Source: Actinopolyspora lacussalsi
Lineage (GTDB): Bacteria > Actinomycetota > Actinomycetes > Mycobacteriales > Pseudonocardiaceae
Direction: 5' to 3'
DNA: 64,000 nt
Assembly (NCBI GenBank): GCA_030803735.1
Contig: JAURUC010000001.1
Location: 1,621,501 to 1,685,500 of the forward strand
The position numbers and the translations under genes were made by a program. The notes under the pieces were generated by a model. It made no database searches. It was not told the DNA's origin and worked only from the letters and a program-made list of their open reading frames with translations. This document shows positions 26,914 to 37,262 of this stretch, piece after piece (within the stretch, counting starts at the first letter, position 1; each line of letters opens with the position of its first letter).

Positions 26914-27429
26914 TCAGTCGGGTCTGCCGACCGCGTAGGTCCCCTTCTCGTCCCGGATCACGACCCGAACGTTCTTGGTGACGCCGCCGACCCGCATTTC
27001 GCAGGTGAAACTGTGTCCGGCGCGCACCGGTTCCCCCTTGGGGCAAGTGACCGACTCGATACCGTCCACGCCGTAGGAATCCCGCGCGATCTGGCGCACC
27101 CCCTGCTGCACCGAATCGGCCTCCAGCACGGTGCGGTGGAACCAGCCGGGGGTGACGAATCCCAGTACGGCAACCACCAGCGCGGACAGCAGAATCACGG
27201 ACCCGAGTAACCAGGGCCACGCGCGGCGTCGGCGCCGCCCCTCGGGGGCACCGGAGCCGATTCCACTGCCCGGGGGACGGTCCCACGGAGAACCCCGCAG
27301 GTCCCCGCCGAAGGACCTCGCCGGGGAGGCAGCCCGCTGCTCGAAGCCGACGCCGGGTGAGCCGGACAGCCCGTAGTGATGCCGTTCGTCCGGCTGCCCG
27401 TGCGGCGACGAGCCGTAGGGGTTGCTCAT
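26914..27429 (-). CDS. DUF4333 membrane-anchored protein
   Basis: 171 residues from ATG 27429. The first 65 residues are polar and disordered (SNPYGSSPHGQPDERHH), then RRRRAWPW and one membrane helix (LLGSVILLSALVVAVLGFV, about 73-92). The outside part has SVTCPKGEPVRAGHSFTCEM, the paired-Cys pattern of DUF4333, and ends VRVVIRDEKGTYAVGRPD. The topology is N-in, C-out. Function unknown. Confidence 0.78.
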   Translation of the reverse strand: MSNPYGSSPHGQPDERHHYGLSGSPGVGFEQRAASPARSFGGDLRGSPWDRPPGSGIGSGAPEGRRRRRAWPWLLGSVILLSALVVAVLGFVTPGWFHRTVLEADSVQQGVRQIARDSYGVDGIESVTCPKGEPVRAGHSFTCEMRVGGVTKNVRVVIRDEKGTYAVGRPD

Positions 27430-27604
27430 GTGCGCCTTTCGACGGAGGTCAGCTCGCATCGGATCGGCCGACGTCGGGATCCGATCCAACCACAATCGAA
27501 GAGGACTGATCGGAGGTGGGCTTCTCCCGGAGCGGAGCGACCCGCTCCGGGAAACCTCGGTTCACCGGCCACAGAGCCACCCGGTCGCTGATTCTCTCGG
27601 CAGG

Positions 27605-30403
27605 TCACACGGAGCCCGCGGCCACCACACCCCGCCGAATCCCGTTGATCGCCTTGCTCGCGGCCGAACCGACCGGATCCTCCCGGCCGAGAACCTCGCG
27701 GATCTGGTCCAGCAGGTCGATCACCTGCCTGCACCAGCGCACGAAGTCCCCCGCGGAGAGTTCGTGTCCCGCGGAGGCGGATGCGGTCAGCACCTTCTCC
27801 AGCGAGTCCCCCCTAGCCCAGCGGTACACCGGCCAGGCGAATCCCGCGTCGGGTTCCCGGGTGCGGTCCAGCTTGTGCCTGCGCTCGTCGTCCTCCAGCT
27901 CCGCCCAGAGTTCCCAGGTCGCCGAAACAGCTTCGGACACCGCCCCCGGCGGGACCTCCGGAACCATCGGCGCGTCGCCTCTGGACTCGTAGACCAGCGA
28001 CGAGACCACCGCGGCGAGCTGTGCCGGTTGCAGCGCACGCCACTTGCCCACGCGCAGGCACTCGGCGAGCAGCAGGTCGGACTCGCTGTAGAGCCGCGCC
28101 AACCGCTTGCCGTGGTCGGTGACCGGGTCGTCCGGACTGTGCGGATCCAGGTAGTGACGCTCCCCGAGCAACGCGGTGATCCGGTCGAAGGAACGCACCA
28201 ACGAGTTCGTCGTGGCGGCCACCTTGTTCCTGATCTGTTCGGTCTCGCGGCGCAGTCGCTCGTGGCGCTCCGCCCACCTGGCGTGGTTCTCGCGCTCGTC
28301 GCAACCGTGGCAGGGATGCGACCGCATCGCCCGGCGCAGGCTGGCCAGTTCCCGGTCGTCACCGGCCGAAGAGCCCTTGCCGCCACGGCGCTTGCCCGCG
28401 GGAGCGATCCCGCTCTCCCGTAGCGTGTTCGCGAGCTGGCGCCGCGACTTGGGCGAGCGGACGTCGACGTACTTGGGCAGCTTGATCCTGTCCTGGGGTT
28501 CGACGGGATTGGTGAAGTCGGCGACCGAGACCCTTCCGGCCCAACGGTCCTCCGTCACCACCAGCGGTCGTGCCTCGCCCATCGGATCCAGCCCCGGATC
28601 GACCACCACGGCCAGCCCGGAGCGCTTGCCGGACGGAATCGTGATCACGTCGCCCTTGCGCAACTTCTCGAGCGACTCGGCCGCCTCGGCACGCTTGGCG
28701 GCCTTGTTCTGCTTCGCGAGTTCTTTCTCCCGATCGGAGATACGACGCCGCAGATCGAAGTACTCGGCGAAATCACCCTGGTCGCAGTGCATGGCTTCGG
28801 CATAGCCGTCGAGGGCGGCCGTGTTGCGTTCGACCCGCCTGGACTGCCCCACCACGGAACGATCCGCCTGGAACTGGGCGAACGACTGCTCCAGCAGTTC
28901 CCGGGCCGACTCGGTCCCGAGGCGTCCGACCAGGTTGACGGCCATGTTGTATCCGGGCCGGAACGAGGAACGCAGCGGATAGGTACGCGTGGAGGCCAGC
29001 CCCGCGACCTGCTCGGGATCCATACCCGGTTGCCAGATCACCACGGCGTGCCCGTCCACGTCGATACCCCGACGCCCGGCACGCCCGGTGAGCTGGGTGT
29101 ACTCGCCGGGAGTCAGATCGACGTGCGACTCCCCGTTGAACTTCACCAGCCGTTCCAGCACCACGGTGCGGGCGGGCATGTTGATGCCCAGCGCCAGTGT
29201 CTCGGTGGCGAACACCGCCTTGACCAGACCGCGGACGAACAGTTCCTCGACGGTTTCCTTGAACGCGGGAAGCAGTCCCGCGTGGTGGGCGGCGACACCC
29301 CGTTCGAGGGCCTCCCGCCACTCCCAGTACCCGAGCACGTCCAGATCGCTCTCGGGCAGGGTACTGGTGTACTCGTCGATCACCGCGCGGATCTCGTCCA
29401 GCTCCTCCTCGCTGGTCAGCCGCAGACCGGAACGAACGCACTGGCCCACGGCGGCATCGCACCCCGCACGGCTGAAGATGAACACGATGGCGGGCAGCAG
29501 CTCGGCCTCGTCGAGCTGATTGAGCACGTCCACCCGCGAGGGCTGGAAGGACTTCCCACCCCGATTCTGCACGCGCCGCTTGCCGTCCCGACCACGACGC
29601 ACCTTGCCGGGTGGCTCCCTGGTACGCCCCAGTTCACGGGTGTGCCGCAGCAGATTGGGATTGATCTTGAGTTCGCGGTTCTCGTCCTCGCCGCCGAACA
29701 GGTCGAACATGCGGTTGCCCACCAGCATGTGCTGCCACAACGGGACAGGTCGGTGCTCGTCGACGACCACCGTGGTGTCGCCGCGCACCTCCACCAGCCA
29801 CTCGCCGAACTCCTCGGCGTTGCTCACCGTGGCCGAGAGGCTGGCGACCTGCACCTGCTGCGGCAGGTGCAGAATCACTTCCTCCCAGACCGCACCCCGG
29901 AAACGGTCGGCGAGGTAGTGCACCTCGTCCATGACGACGTAGCCGAGCGCGTCCAGGCTGCTGGAACCCGCGTAGAGCATGTTGCGCAGCACCTCGGTGG
30001 TCATCACGACCACCTGGGCGCTGCCGTTGATCGAGGTGTCGCCCGTCAGCAGCCCGACCGAACCCGTGCCGTAACGCTCGCACAGGTCGGTGTACTTCTG
30101 GTTGGAAAGCGCCTTGATCGGCGTGGTGTAGAAGCATTTGCGCCCACCGGCGAGGGCGAGGTTGACGGCGAACTCGCCGACAACGGTCTTGCCCGCGCCG
30201 GTGGGCGCACAGACGAGCACCCCGTGCCCGTCCTCGAGCGCCTGGCAGGCGGTCCGCTGGAACGGATCCAGCTCGAAGGACAGGTCGATCGTGAAGGCCC
30301 GCAGTCTCGGATGCGCACTCCGCGCTTGGTGCGCGGCGTACGCCGCCGCGGGATCAGCGGACCCGGCGCTCGTCTCCGTGGTTTCAATACGGCTGTCAGC
30401 CAC
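27605..30403 (-). CDS. helY: DEAD/DEAH-box helicase HelY (Ski2-like)
   Basis: 932 residues. Walker A APTGAGKT at 66-73, DEVH box near 159-162, SATVSN near 190, and the helicase C domain with GINMPARTVVLE and QLTGRAGRRGID (motif VI). A Ski2/Mtr4-type C-terminal domain (rRNA_proc-arch and DSHCT-like) completes it. This matches mycobacterial HelY (Rv2092c) and, as there, lies downstream of tatA-tatC. Probable RNA helicase; not membrane bound. Confidence 0.92.
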   Translation of the reverse strand: MADSRIETTETSAGSADPAAAYAAHQARSAHPRLRAFTIDLSFELDPFQRTACQALEDGHGVLVCAPTGAGKTVVGEFAVNLALAGGRKCFYTTPIKALSNQKYTDLCERYGTGSVGLLTGDTSINGSAQVVVMTTEVLRNMLYAGSSSLDALGYVVMDEVHYLADRFRGAVWEEVILHLPQQVQVASLSATVSNAEEFGEWLVEVRGDTTVVVDEHRPVPLWQHMLVGNRMFDLFGGEDENRELKINPNLLRHTRELGRTREPPGKVRRGRDGKRRVQNRGGKSFQPSRVDVLNQLDEAELLPAIVFIFSRAGCDAAVGQCVRSGLRLTSEEELDEIRAVIDEYTSTLPESDLDVLGYWEWREALERGVAAHHAGLLPAFKETVEELFVRGLVKAVFATETLALGINMPARTVVLERLVKFNGESHVDLTPGEYTQLTGRAGRRGIDVDGHAVVIWQPGMDPEQVAGLASTRTYPLRSSFRPGYNMAVNLVGRLGTESARELLEQSFAQFQADRSVVGQSRRVERNTAALDGYAEAMHCDQGDFAEYFDLRRRISDREKELAKQNKAAKRAEAAESLEKLRKGDVITIPSGKRSGLAVVVDPGLDPMGEARPLVVTEDRWAGRVSVADFTNPVEPQDRIKLPKYVDVRSPKSRRQLANTLRESGIAPAGKRRGGKGSSAGDDRELASLRRAMRSHPCHGCDERENHARWAERHERLRRETEQIRNKVAATTNSLVRSFDRITALLGERHYLDPHSPDDPVTDHGKRLARLYSESDLLLAECLRVGKWRALQPAQLAAVVSSLVYESRGDAPMVPEVPPGAVSEAVSATWELWAELEDDERRHKLDRTREPDAGFAWPVYRWARGDSLEKVLTASASAGHELSAGDFVRWCRQVIDLLDQIREVLGREDPVGSAASKAINGIRRGVVAAGSV

Positions 30404-30474
30404 TCTCCCAGACTTTCATATCTCGGCCGTGAACGTGTCCACCATGCTGACACCGAGGCCGCCCGGGGGAGCGG

Positions 30475-31434
30475 TCAGGTCGCGTCGTCCTCCTCGACAC
30501 CGGATCTGGCCGGACCACCGACATCGACCTCGGAGGGCCGGGTATCCAGCTCGGACGGCTGATCGGGGTCGACCTGCTGCGCCGAGGCCTGCTTGCGCGC
30601 CTTGGAGTTGTCGTGAGCCCGGCAGATCAGCAGGGCCAATCCGTACAGCGTGCACAGGGCCGCGGCCAGTACCAGCATGGACAACGGATCCTGCCCCGGG
30701 GTGGCGATGGCGGCGAAGACGAACAACGCGAACACGCTGCCACGCCACCAGTTGCGCAGCTTGGCGTAGCTCACGACACCGGCCCGGTTCAGCATCACCA
30801 TGACCAGCGGCAGTTCGAAGCTGATACCGAAGAACAACAGCATCAGCAGCACGAAGTTGATGTACTCCCCGCCGGTCAGCGCGGTGAAGAACGATCCGCC
30901 ACCGAAGCCCGACATGAAGGCGAGTCCCTTCGGGGCGACGAAGTAGGCCAGCGCCGCACCCGCCACGAAAAGGAGACTGCCGATGCCCACGAAAACCCTG
31001 GCGAACTTGCGTTCCCTGGCATGCAGCCCGGGCGCTATGAACGCCCAGAACTGATACAACCAGATCGGGCTCAGCAGCACCGCACCCAGCGACAGGCCGA
31101 CCTTGAGCTGGATCATGAAGATCTCGAAGGGACGGGTCTGCATGAGCTGGCACTTGTCGTTCGGACTCAGCCGCATGTCGGAGGGCAACGAGCAGTACGG
31201 TCCGGTCACGAAGTCACCGAGACTCGGCAACCCGAACAGTTGGTGGGAGAACCACCAGAAACCGAAGATCCCGCCGATGATCACCGCCAGCAGGGCCACC
31301 CCGAACCGGTAGCGCAGTTCGTAGAGGTGATCGACCAGTGTCATGGTCCCGTCGGGGTTCCGGCGGCGACTGTACTTGGTGCGATCACGCCCGAACGGGT
31401 TGAGGCGGCGAAGCCGACTGCCTTCCACCGTCAC
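30475..31434 (-). CDS. tatC: Sec-independent translocase subunit TatC
   Basis: 319 residues with six membrane helices. The conserved N-terminal motif is MTLVDHLYELRYR, with the Glu of 'HLxELR' that binds the twin-arginine signal. Later FAIAPGLHARERKFA-like and SFELPLVMVMLNRAGVV are typical. The hydrophilic tail (about 265-319) is longer than in enterobacteria. It starts 11 bp downstream of tatA and is part of one operon with it. TatC recognises twin-arginine signals. Confidence 0.95.
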   Translation of the reverse strand: MTVEGSRLRRLNPFGRDRTKYSRRRNPDGTMTLVDHLYELRYRFGVALLAVIIGGIFGFWWFSHQLFGLPSLGDFVTGPYCSLPSDMRLSPNDKCQLMQTRPFEIFMIQLKVGLSLGAVLLSPIWLYQFWAFIAPGLHARERKFARVFVGIGSLLFVAGAALAYFVAPKGLAFMSGFGGGSFFTALTGGEYINFVLLMLLFFGISFELPLVMVMLNRAGVVSYAKLRNWWRGSVFALFVFAAIATPGQDPLSMLVLAAALCTLYGLALLICRAHDNSKARKQASAQQVDPDQPSELDTRPSEVDVGGPARSGVEEDDAT

Positions 31435-31444
31435 AGCCCCCGCG

Positions 31445-31750
31445 TCAGTTCGTGGCGTCGTTGCGGTGCTTGTCCTCGGCCGGCCGTTCGCCGTTCAACC
31501 GCTCCGCGCTGGTCGCCGTGAACCCGGTCGAGTGCTGCTCACCCGTGGTGAGCTGTTGCGGATCGCTCCGTTCGGAATCGCCTTGGGGGGACGCGGCCTG
31601 CTCGTCCTGCTTCATACCACGCGTCTCCGCCTTGAAGACCCGTGCGGACTGACCGAGCGACCTGGCCAGCTGCGGCAGTTTGGCGGCTCCGAAGAGCAAC
31701 ACCAACACACCGACGATGAGGACCAGCTCCCAACCACCGGGGAAACTCAT
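31445..31750 (-). CDS. tatA: Sec-independent translocase subunit TatA
   Basis: 101 residues. One N-terminal membrane helix (WELVLIVGVLVLLFGAAKLP), the conserved FG hinge, then an amphipathic helix (LARSLGQSARVFKAETRGM) and a polar tail. The length and LPQLARSLG pattern fit TatA rather than TatB. It is followed closely by tatC. No tatB is present in this operon, as in many actinobacteria. Confidence 0.93.
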   Translation of the reverse strand: MSFPGGWELVLIVGVLVLLFGAAKLPQLARSLGQSARVFKAETRGMKQDEQAASPQGDSERSDPQQLTTGEQHSTGFTATSAERLNGERPAEDKHRNDATN

Positions 31751-31828
31751 GCTTGTACACCTCTTCTCAAGCCTGCTGCAACGGGGATATTACGCCGGAC
31801 GAGGCCGGTTTCGACAGGTTCGATCGGA

Positions 31829-32020
31829 TCAATGACGCTTCAGGGCGATCCCGATTCCGGCACCGCGTGCCCGCAGCAGACCGAGCCGGTCGGACAGCTC
31901 ACCGGACACCCGGGTGTATGCGGACCGCGCGCGGCGAACCGAGCGGAGTGTGGTCAGCACCACGGGGATCAGGGCGATCAGGGCCACCAGCACAAGTCCC
32001 ACCATCAACGCGTACGGCAC
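31829..32020 (-). CDS. Small single-pass membrane protein
   Basis: 63 residues from GTG 32020. One helix, LMVGLVLVALIALIPVVLTT (about 5-24), is followed by a basic tail with RSVRRARSAYTRVSGELSDR. It sits 18 bp downstream of pafC and upstream of tatA. A small protein of this kind is often seen between pafC and tatA in actinobacteria, which supports it being real. Function unknown. Confidence 0.6.
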   Translation of the reverse strand: MPYALMVGLVLVALIALIPVVLTTLRSVRRARSAYTRVSGELSDRLGLLRARGAGIGIALKRH

Positions 32021-32038
32021 GGTGACACCGTATCGCCC

Positions 32039-33010
32039 TCAGGTGGACAGCGGGTGAAGCGACCGTTCCAATGCTTCGTCCGCGCGCTGTCGAACCTCGG
32101 TCGCCAGTTCCGCGGGTGCGAGGATCCTTCCTCCCCCACCCAGTCCGAGTACCAGCCGCACCAACCACGCGTGGTCGGAGTAGCGCAGCCTCACCCTGGT
32201 GGATCCGTCCGGTAGATCGGTGAGCTCGTCGACGGCGTAGTACTCGGCAACCCAGCGGGCCTCGGGACGCAGTACGAGTTCGACGCTCGGCTGCGGCTCC
32301 GCGGGGCGGAACGGTCCTCCCGAGAGGTCGGTGCTGGTCGCCTCGGCCGGGGGACGCGTGGGCTCGTCGAGAACCTCGGCGTCGTCGATCCGGTCCAGCC
32401 GGAACAGCCGTACCCCACCCGCGCGCCGGCACCAGGCCTCCAAGTAGCTGTGCCCCTGCACGAGCACCAACCGCATCGGGTCGACCGTACGTTCGGTGAT
32501 CTCGTCCCTGGAGGCGGTGTAGTACCTGATGTGCAGCGCGTTGCCCAGTCTGGTGCCTTCCTCGACGGTCGAGCCCACCTCGGTGGACACCGGTCGGGAC
32601 TCATCGGCCAACCCGACCACGACACCTTGGCGCCGTGCGGCGCCCACAGCGTTCTCGACCTTCACCAACGCCCTGCGCACCGCGTCGGTGTCGGCGATGC
32701 CCGGTGTCTCGGACAGCGCACGCAACGCCACCTGCAGCGAGGTGGCCTCCTGACCGGTCAGGCGCAGCGGTCTGCGCATCCCCGCGTCGTAGACCACCGT
32801 GACGGTGTCCCCGCTGAACGACAGATCGATCAGATCCCCGGGGCCGTATCCCGGCAGGCCGCACATCCAGAGCAGCTCGAGATCCCGACGAATCTGCTGC
32901 GCGTTGACCCCGAAATCGGCCGCGACCTCGGTCACCTCGATTCCCGGCCTGTTGACCAGGTACGGAATCATCGCGAGCAACCGAGGCAGCCGCTCACTCG
33001 TGCTGCTCAC
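32039..33010 (-). CDS. pafC: WYL-domain regulator PafC
   Basis: 323 residues from GTG 33010, which overlaps the pafB stop (GTGA). N-terminal HTH (LPRLLAMIPYLVNRPG, VAADFGVNAQQIRRDLELL), a WYL domain (about 150-220, LHIRYYTASRDEITERTVDP ... YLEAWCRRAG) and a C-terminal WCX-like domain. In mycobacteria PafB and PafC act together as the activator of the RecA-independent DNA-damage regulon. Co-location with pup-ligase genes is the usual arrangement although they are not part of the degradation machinery. Confidence 0.92.
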   Translation of the reverse strand: MSSTSERLPRLLAMIPYLVNRPGIEVTEVAADFGVNAQQIRRDLELLWMCGLPGYGPGDLIDLSFSGDTVTVVYDAGMRRPLRLTGQEATSLQVALRALSETPGIADTDAVRRALVKVENAVGAARRQGVVVGLADESRPVSTEVGSTVEEGTRLGNALHIRYYTASRDEITERTVDPMRLVLVQGHSYLEAWCRRAGGVRLFRLDRIDDAEVLDEPTRPPAEATSTDLSGGPFRPAEPQPSVELVLRPEARWVAEYYAVDELTDLPDGSTRVRLRYSDHAWLVRLVLGLGGGGRILAPAELATEVRQRADEALERSLHPLST

Positions 33011-33993
33011 CGATCTCCCTCCCGAAGGGTCCGCAACGTCGCCAGGTGTGCCTCGCGGACGGACTTCCGCAACGTTTCCGGTTCCAGGACCACCACATCG
33101 GGTCCGTAGCCCGCGAGCCACCCCGTCGCCGATTCGGGATAGCTCAGTTCGAGACGCAGCTCCTCACCCGCGACGCCGTCCAGCTCACGCTCGGCGACGA
33201 CTTCCGCGTCCCGCCGCACCCCCTGGGCACGTCCGCTCGCCACCCACAGGCGCACCGGAGTTCGCGGTGGTGGTGTCGACTCGAAACCGGTGACCAGACT
33301 CATCAGGTCAACGTCCTCGGGGCGGTTCACCTGCCCCCGCGAGCCGAAGGCGCACACCTCTCCGGTGATGCGGGAGAGCCGAAAACAACGCGCGGCCTGC
33401 CGGTCCCTGTCGTGGCCGACCACGTACCACCGGCCGCACCAGGACACCACTCCCCACGGTTCCACGGTTCGCGGCTGCGCGGAACTGCTGGCGGGTCTGC
33501 GGTAGTCGAAGGTCACCGGCCGCCCTTCGCGTACGGCGATCAGCAGCGGAGAGAAGGCCGGTTCGTCCGCCCGCACCTTGGGTTCGATCGGTCCGGCGGC
33601 GCTGTCGTCGACATCGACACCGGCGGCACGCAGCTTGTGCAGGGCACCGCGCGCGGCGGTGCCGAATTCGGGGGCCTCCCAGAGTCGGGAGGCCAGCGCC
33701 ACGGCGGCGGCCTCGTCGGACTCGAGCGCGATGTCACCGATCTCGTAGTCACGGCGCGCTATCCGGTAGCCGTCGATACCGTCGAAGGCCGAGTTGCGCC
33801 CGGTCTCGAGCGGGATACCCAGGTCGCGGAGTTCGGCCTTGTCACGTTCGAATGTTCGATAGAACGCCTCGTCACTGGCAGCGTCGGAATAACCGGGAAC
33901 GATCCCCCTGATTCGCTCCGCGGTGAGGTACTGGCGAGTCGACAGCAGACACAGCACCAGGTTGACCAGGCGTTCTGCGCGCGGAATGCCCAC
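33007..33993 (-). CDS. pafB: WYL-domain regulator PafB
   Basis: 328 residues from GTG 33993. HTH near 15-65 (RLVNLVLCLLSTRQYLTAER ... DLGIPLE), WYL domain about 140-215 (VTFDYRRP ... RWYVVGHDRDR, RCFRLSRITG) and a WCX-type C-terminal domain. It is the partner of PafC, with which it overlaps by 4 bp. A -10-like TAGACT lies 7 bases upstream of the GTG, so the mRNA may be leaderless. Confidence 0.92.
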   Translation of the reverse strand: MGIPRAERLVNLVLCLLSTRQYLTAERIRGIVPGYSDAASDEAFYRTFERDKAELRDLGIPLETGRNSAFDGIDGYRIARRDYEIGDIALESDEAAAVALASRLWEAPEFGTAARGALHKLRAAGVDVDDSAAGPIEPKVRADEPAFSPLLIAVREGRPVTFDYRRPASSSAQPRTVEPWGVVSWCGRWYVVGHDRDRQAARCFRLSRITGEVCAFGSRGQVNRPEDVDLMSLVTGFESTPPPRTPVRLWVASGRAQGVRRDAEVVAERELDGVAGEELRLELSYPESATGWLAGYGPDVVVLEPETLRKSVREAHLATLRTLREGDR

Positions 33994-34000
33994 TGTCCCG

Positions 34001-34006
34001 AGTCTA
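34001..34006 (-). promoter_or_regulatory. Candidate -10 element for leaderless pafB
   Basis: On the minus strand TAGACT is followed by seven bases and then the pafB GTG. This spacing would place the transcript start at or next to the start codon. No clear -35 is seen. Confidence 0.4.
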
Positions 34007-34157
34007 GTGACGGTAAGGGCGGTCACGTTCGCGGGCCGGCGTCGTGACCTGATGAAACGGTGCGCCCGAACCTCTGCCGGGAAATCTGGATGCATTCCAG
34101 ACTACCCGGCACGCTAGCTTGCCCTATCGGGCGACCGAAGCACGTAAGGCCCGCAGG

Positions 34158-35636
34158 TCACAGCGGGGGTTCGCGCCGAGCCCAGGGCCGCGCACGCTCC
34201 AGCTGCGCAGCCAGTCGGAACAGCATCCCCTCACCCGCCAACGGCCCCACGAACTGCACACCGAGCGGCAGCCCGTCGGGATCCCAGTACAGCGGAACGG
34301 ACATGGCCGGCCTGCCGGTGATGTTGGCCAGCTGGGTGTAGGGCACGTGGCGCAGGTTCTCCCGGGCCACTCGGTCCACCATTCCGCTGGCACGCAGCAT
34401 TCTCCCCAGCCCCAGCCCGAGCACGGCTCTGCCTGCCGCGCGCAGCGGCCCACCGGTCGCGAGCTCACCCACGCGTACCGGTGGCCCGGCGAGTCCGGGA
34501 GTCAACAGCAGGTCGTAGTCGCGGTGGAACTCGGCCAGCCTGCGCGTGTAGCCGTGCCAACGGTCGAGCAGCGCACTGTACTCGGGGCCACTGATGGTGC
34601 GCCCCACCGCAGCGAGCAGTCTGCTGTCCAGCTCGAACGAGGTTTCCGGCGCCCCGGTGGCAGTCACCGCGTCGTCGATCGAGGCCGCCAGCTTCACCGA
34701 CCAGGCACGCAGGAAGTCCACGGCCAGCGAGTCGAGATCCACCGGTGAGCTCACCGGTTCCACGTGGTGCCCCAGTGACTCCAACAGCCGGGCGGCGTCG
34801 CTCAACGCCTCGGTCGCGTGGGGGTGCGGCCGTCCCAGCGCCGACTGCGAGGTGAAACCGACACGTAGCCGAGGGGGTTCGGAGGCGATCTCGGTGGTGA
34901 AGTCCCTGTGGGGCACAGCGGGTGAGTACGGACCAGCCGGATCGGCTCCCACGATCGCGCCCAGCGCGGCGGCGCTGTCCCGAACCGTACGCGAGAGCAC
35001 ACCGTCCGAGGCGGCACCGTGAAAGTTCTCCGCACGCACGGGTCCGGCGGGCACCAGGCCACGACCGGGTTTGAGCCCGAAGACGCCGCAGCACGCGGCC
35101 GGGATCCGGATGGACCCGCCTCCGTCACTGGCCCCGGCCACCGGCACGATCCCGGCGGCGACCGCGGCCGCCGAGCCGCCCGAGGAACCACCCGGAGTAC
35201 GCTCCGGCGACCACGGGTTGCGGGAGGGCCCGAAGGCTTCGGGCTCGGTGACCGGTTTGGCCCCGAACTCGGGGGTGTTGGTGCGTCCGAACGGCAGCAG
35301 CCCCGCGTTCAGCCAGCGGCGCACCACCTCGGCGGTCTCCGGTGCCGCCACCCGCGCCAGCGCGGCTGTCCCCGCGCTGGAAGTGTGCCCTGCCAACTCC
35401 TGGTTCAAGTCCTTGAGCAGGAACGGAACCCCCGCGAGCGGACCACCGGCGGACAGCCCGCTCGCCAGTTCAGCCGCGGCCACCCGGTCGGTGCGGACCA
35501 CCGCGTTGATGCGGTCGTTGACCTTCTCGTAGCGGTCGAAGGCGGCGTCGAGCAGCTCGGTCGCGGAGACCTCACCGCTGGAGACCAGCTCGGCCAGCCC
35601 CACCCCGTCGTGTTCGCGGTACTCCGAATAGTCCAT
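34158..35636 (-). CDS. Amidase signature family protein
   Basis: 492 residues from ATG 35636; the frame extends to 35690. The Ser-cisSer-Lys triad is visible: Lys 75 in FLLKDLNQ, cis-Ser near 151 in [14 protein letters not shown] and nucleophile Ser 175 in [10 protein letters not shown]. It belongs with the AmiC/indole-acetamide hydrolase type of amidases; substrate unknown. It lies between pafB and pafA (61 bp from pafA), where mycobacteria have no gene, so it is an insertion into the conserved proteasome block. Confidence 0.85.
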   Translation of the reverse strand: MDYSEYREHDGVGLAELVSSGEVSATELLDAAFDRYEKVNDRINAVVRTDRVAAAELASGLSAGGPLAGVPFLLKDLNQELAGHTSSAGTAALARVAAPETAEVVRRWLNAGLLPFGRTNTPEFGAKPVTEPEAFGPSRNPWSPERTPGGSSGGSAAAVAAGIVPVAGASDGGGSIRIPAACCGVFGLKPGRGLVPAGPVRAENFHGAASDGVLSRTVRDSAAALGAIVGADPAGPYSPAVPHRDFTTEIASEPPRLRVGFTSQSALGRPHPHATEALSDAARLLESLGHHVEPVSSPVDLDSLAVDFLRAWSVKLAASIDDAVTATGAPETSFELDSRLLAAVGRTISGPEYSALLDRWHGYTRRLAEFHRDYDLLLTPGLAGPPVRVGELATGGPLRAAGRAVLGLGLGRMLRASGMVDRVARENLRHVPYTQLANITGRPAMSVPLYWDPDGLPLGVQFVGPLAGEGMLFRLAAQLERARPWARREPPL

Positions 35637-35697
35637 GCCCACCCTTCCGTCGCGGCAGCCTCGACGCGTCCGGCCACGCGGATCGGACACGAACGAA

Positions 35698-37056
35698 TCA
35701 CAACGAGCTGATCAGACGTTCCACCCTCTCGTCCACCGCGCGGAACGGGTCCTTGCACAGCACTGTCCGCTGCGCCTGGTCGTTGAGTTTGAGGTGCACC
35801 CAGTCGACGGTGAAGTCCCTGCCCGCCGTCTGGGCGGCCGCGATGAAGTCGCCGCGGAGCTTGGCCCTGGTGCTCTGCGGCGGGGTGTCCTTGGCCGCCT
35901 CGATGTCACCGTCGTTGGTGGCACGGTCCACCAGGTCCTTGCGCTGCAACATCTCGAACAGACCCCGGTTGCGTCGCAGATCGTGGTAGGCCAGGTCGAG
36001 TTGCGCGATGCGCGGGCTGGAGAGCTCCAGTCCGTGCTTGTCGCGGTAGCGCTCCAGCAGGCGATGTTTGATGGCCCAGTCGACCTCCCGGTCGATCAGC
36101 GAGTAGTCCTGGTACTCCACGGCGTCCAGCGCCCTGCCCCACAGGTCCATGATCCGGTCCGTCATGGGGTCGGAACCGCGACGGGCCACGTACTCGACCG
36201 CGCGGCCGTAGTACTCCCGCTGGATGTCGAGCGCGGACGCCTCGCGGCCACCGGCCAGCCGCACGGGGCGTCTTCCGGTGAGATCGTGGCTGATCTCCCG
36301 GATCGCGCGGATCGGGTTGTCCAGACTGAAGTCGTGGAACTGCACGCCCTGCTCGATCATCTCCAGCACCAGGTTGACGGTGCCCACCTTCAGCAGGGTG
36401 GTGACCTCGGACATGTTCGAGTCACCCACGATCACGTGCAGCCTGCGGTAGCGCTCCGCGTCGGCGTGCGGCTCGTCCCTGGTGTTGATGATCGGGCGGG
36501 AGCGGGTGGTGGCACTGGAAACTCCCTCCCAGATGTGCTCCGCCCGCTGGGACAGGCAGTAGACCGCGCCGCGGGGGGTTTGCAGCACCTTGCCCGCTCC
36601 GCAGATCAACTGTCGGGTGACGAGGAAGGGCAACAGCACGTCGGCGATGCGGGAGAACTCCCCCGAACGCCCCACGAGGTAGTTCTCGTGGCAACCGTAG
36701 GAGTTGCCCGCCGAGTCGGTGTTGTTCTTGAACAGGAAGATGTCCCCGCCGATACCCTCGTCGGCCAGCCTCCGCTCGGCATCGGTGAGCAGATCCTCCA
36801 GTATGCGCTCACCCGCCTTGTCATGGGTGACGAGCTGGACGAGATCGTCGCACTCGGCCGTGGCGTACTCGGGGTGCGAACCGACGTCCAGATAGAGTCT
36901 CGCGCCGTTGCGCAGGAAAACGTTCGAGGAACGGCCCCACGAAACGACCTTTCGGAACAGGTATCTGGCAACCTCGTCCGGGGAGAGCCTGCGTTGCCCG
37001 TGAAAGGTACAGGTCACCCCGAACTCGGTCTCGATGCCGAAGATCCTCCGCTGCAT
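35698..37056 (-). CDS. pafA: Pup-protein ligase PafA
   Basis: 452 residues from ATG 37056, the normal PafA start [13 protein letters not shown]. The ATP/Mg-binding Glu residues are in GIETEFG (residues 9-11). The catalytic Asp is residue 57 in [33 protein letters not shown] and the C-terminal domain are conserved. It joins Pup's C-terminal glutamate to substrate lysines. The long Dop-specific loop is absent, separating it from dop nearby. Confidence 0.96.
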   Translation of the reverse strand: MQRRIFGIETEFGVTCTFHGQRRLSPDEVARYLFRKVVSWGRSSNVFLRNGARLYLDVGSHPEYATAECDDLVQLVTHDKAGERILEDLLTDAERRLADEGIGGDIFLFKNNTDSAGNSYGCHENYLVGRSGEFSRIADVLLPFLVTRQLICGAGKVLQTPRGAVYCLSQRAEHIWEGVSSATTRSRPIINTRDEPHADAERYRRLHVIVGDSNMSEVTTLLKVGTVNLVLEMIEQGVQFHDFSLDNPIRAIREISHDLTGRRPVRLAGGREASALDIQREYYGRAVEYVARRGSDPMTDRIMDLWGRALDAVEYQDYSLIDREVDWAIKHRLLERYRDKHGLELSSPRIAQLDLAYHDLRRNRGLFEMLQRKDLVDRATNDGDIEAAKDTPPQSTRAKLRGDFIAAAQTAGRDFTVDWVHLKLNDQAQRTVLCKDPFRAVDERVERLISSL

Positions 37057-37262
37057 GCCTCCACAGTAGGCGTCTTCGTCGAACTCGGCGGTCCGCCGTT
37101 CGGGGCCGGACGCGAGAAAATTCGGTCGAAAACACCACACACCGTGGCCGCACGCGGGCCGGAAGCGGGGTTTCGGCGGTCGGGGACCGAACACCGAAAC
37201 CACCGGTTCCGCTCGTCACGACACCGCCGTGCCCCCGGCGCGAGCCACCCGGGGCCGACCCG

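Noticed and set aside
28787..30562. A 591-codon open frame on the plus strand opposite helY
   Set aside because: It is the antisense of a helicase with all motifs in place. Long antisense frames are normal at this GC content. The translation is His/Gln/Arg-rich without domain signals.
31445..31750. TatB instead of TatA
   Set aside because: The protein has the short TatA plan (hydrophobic helix, FG hinge, LPQLARSLG) and precedes tatC directly; it lacks the Glu and longer amphipathic helix typical of TatB.
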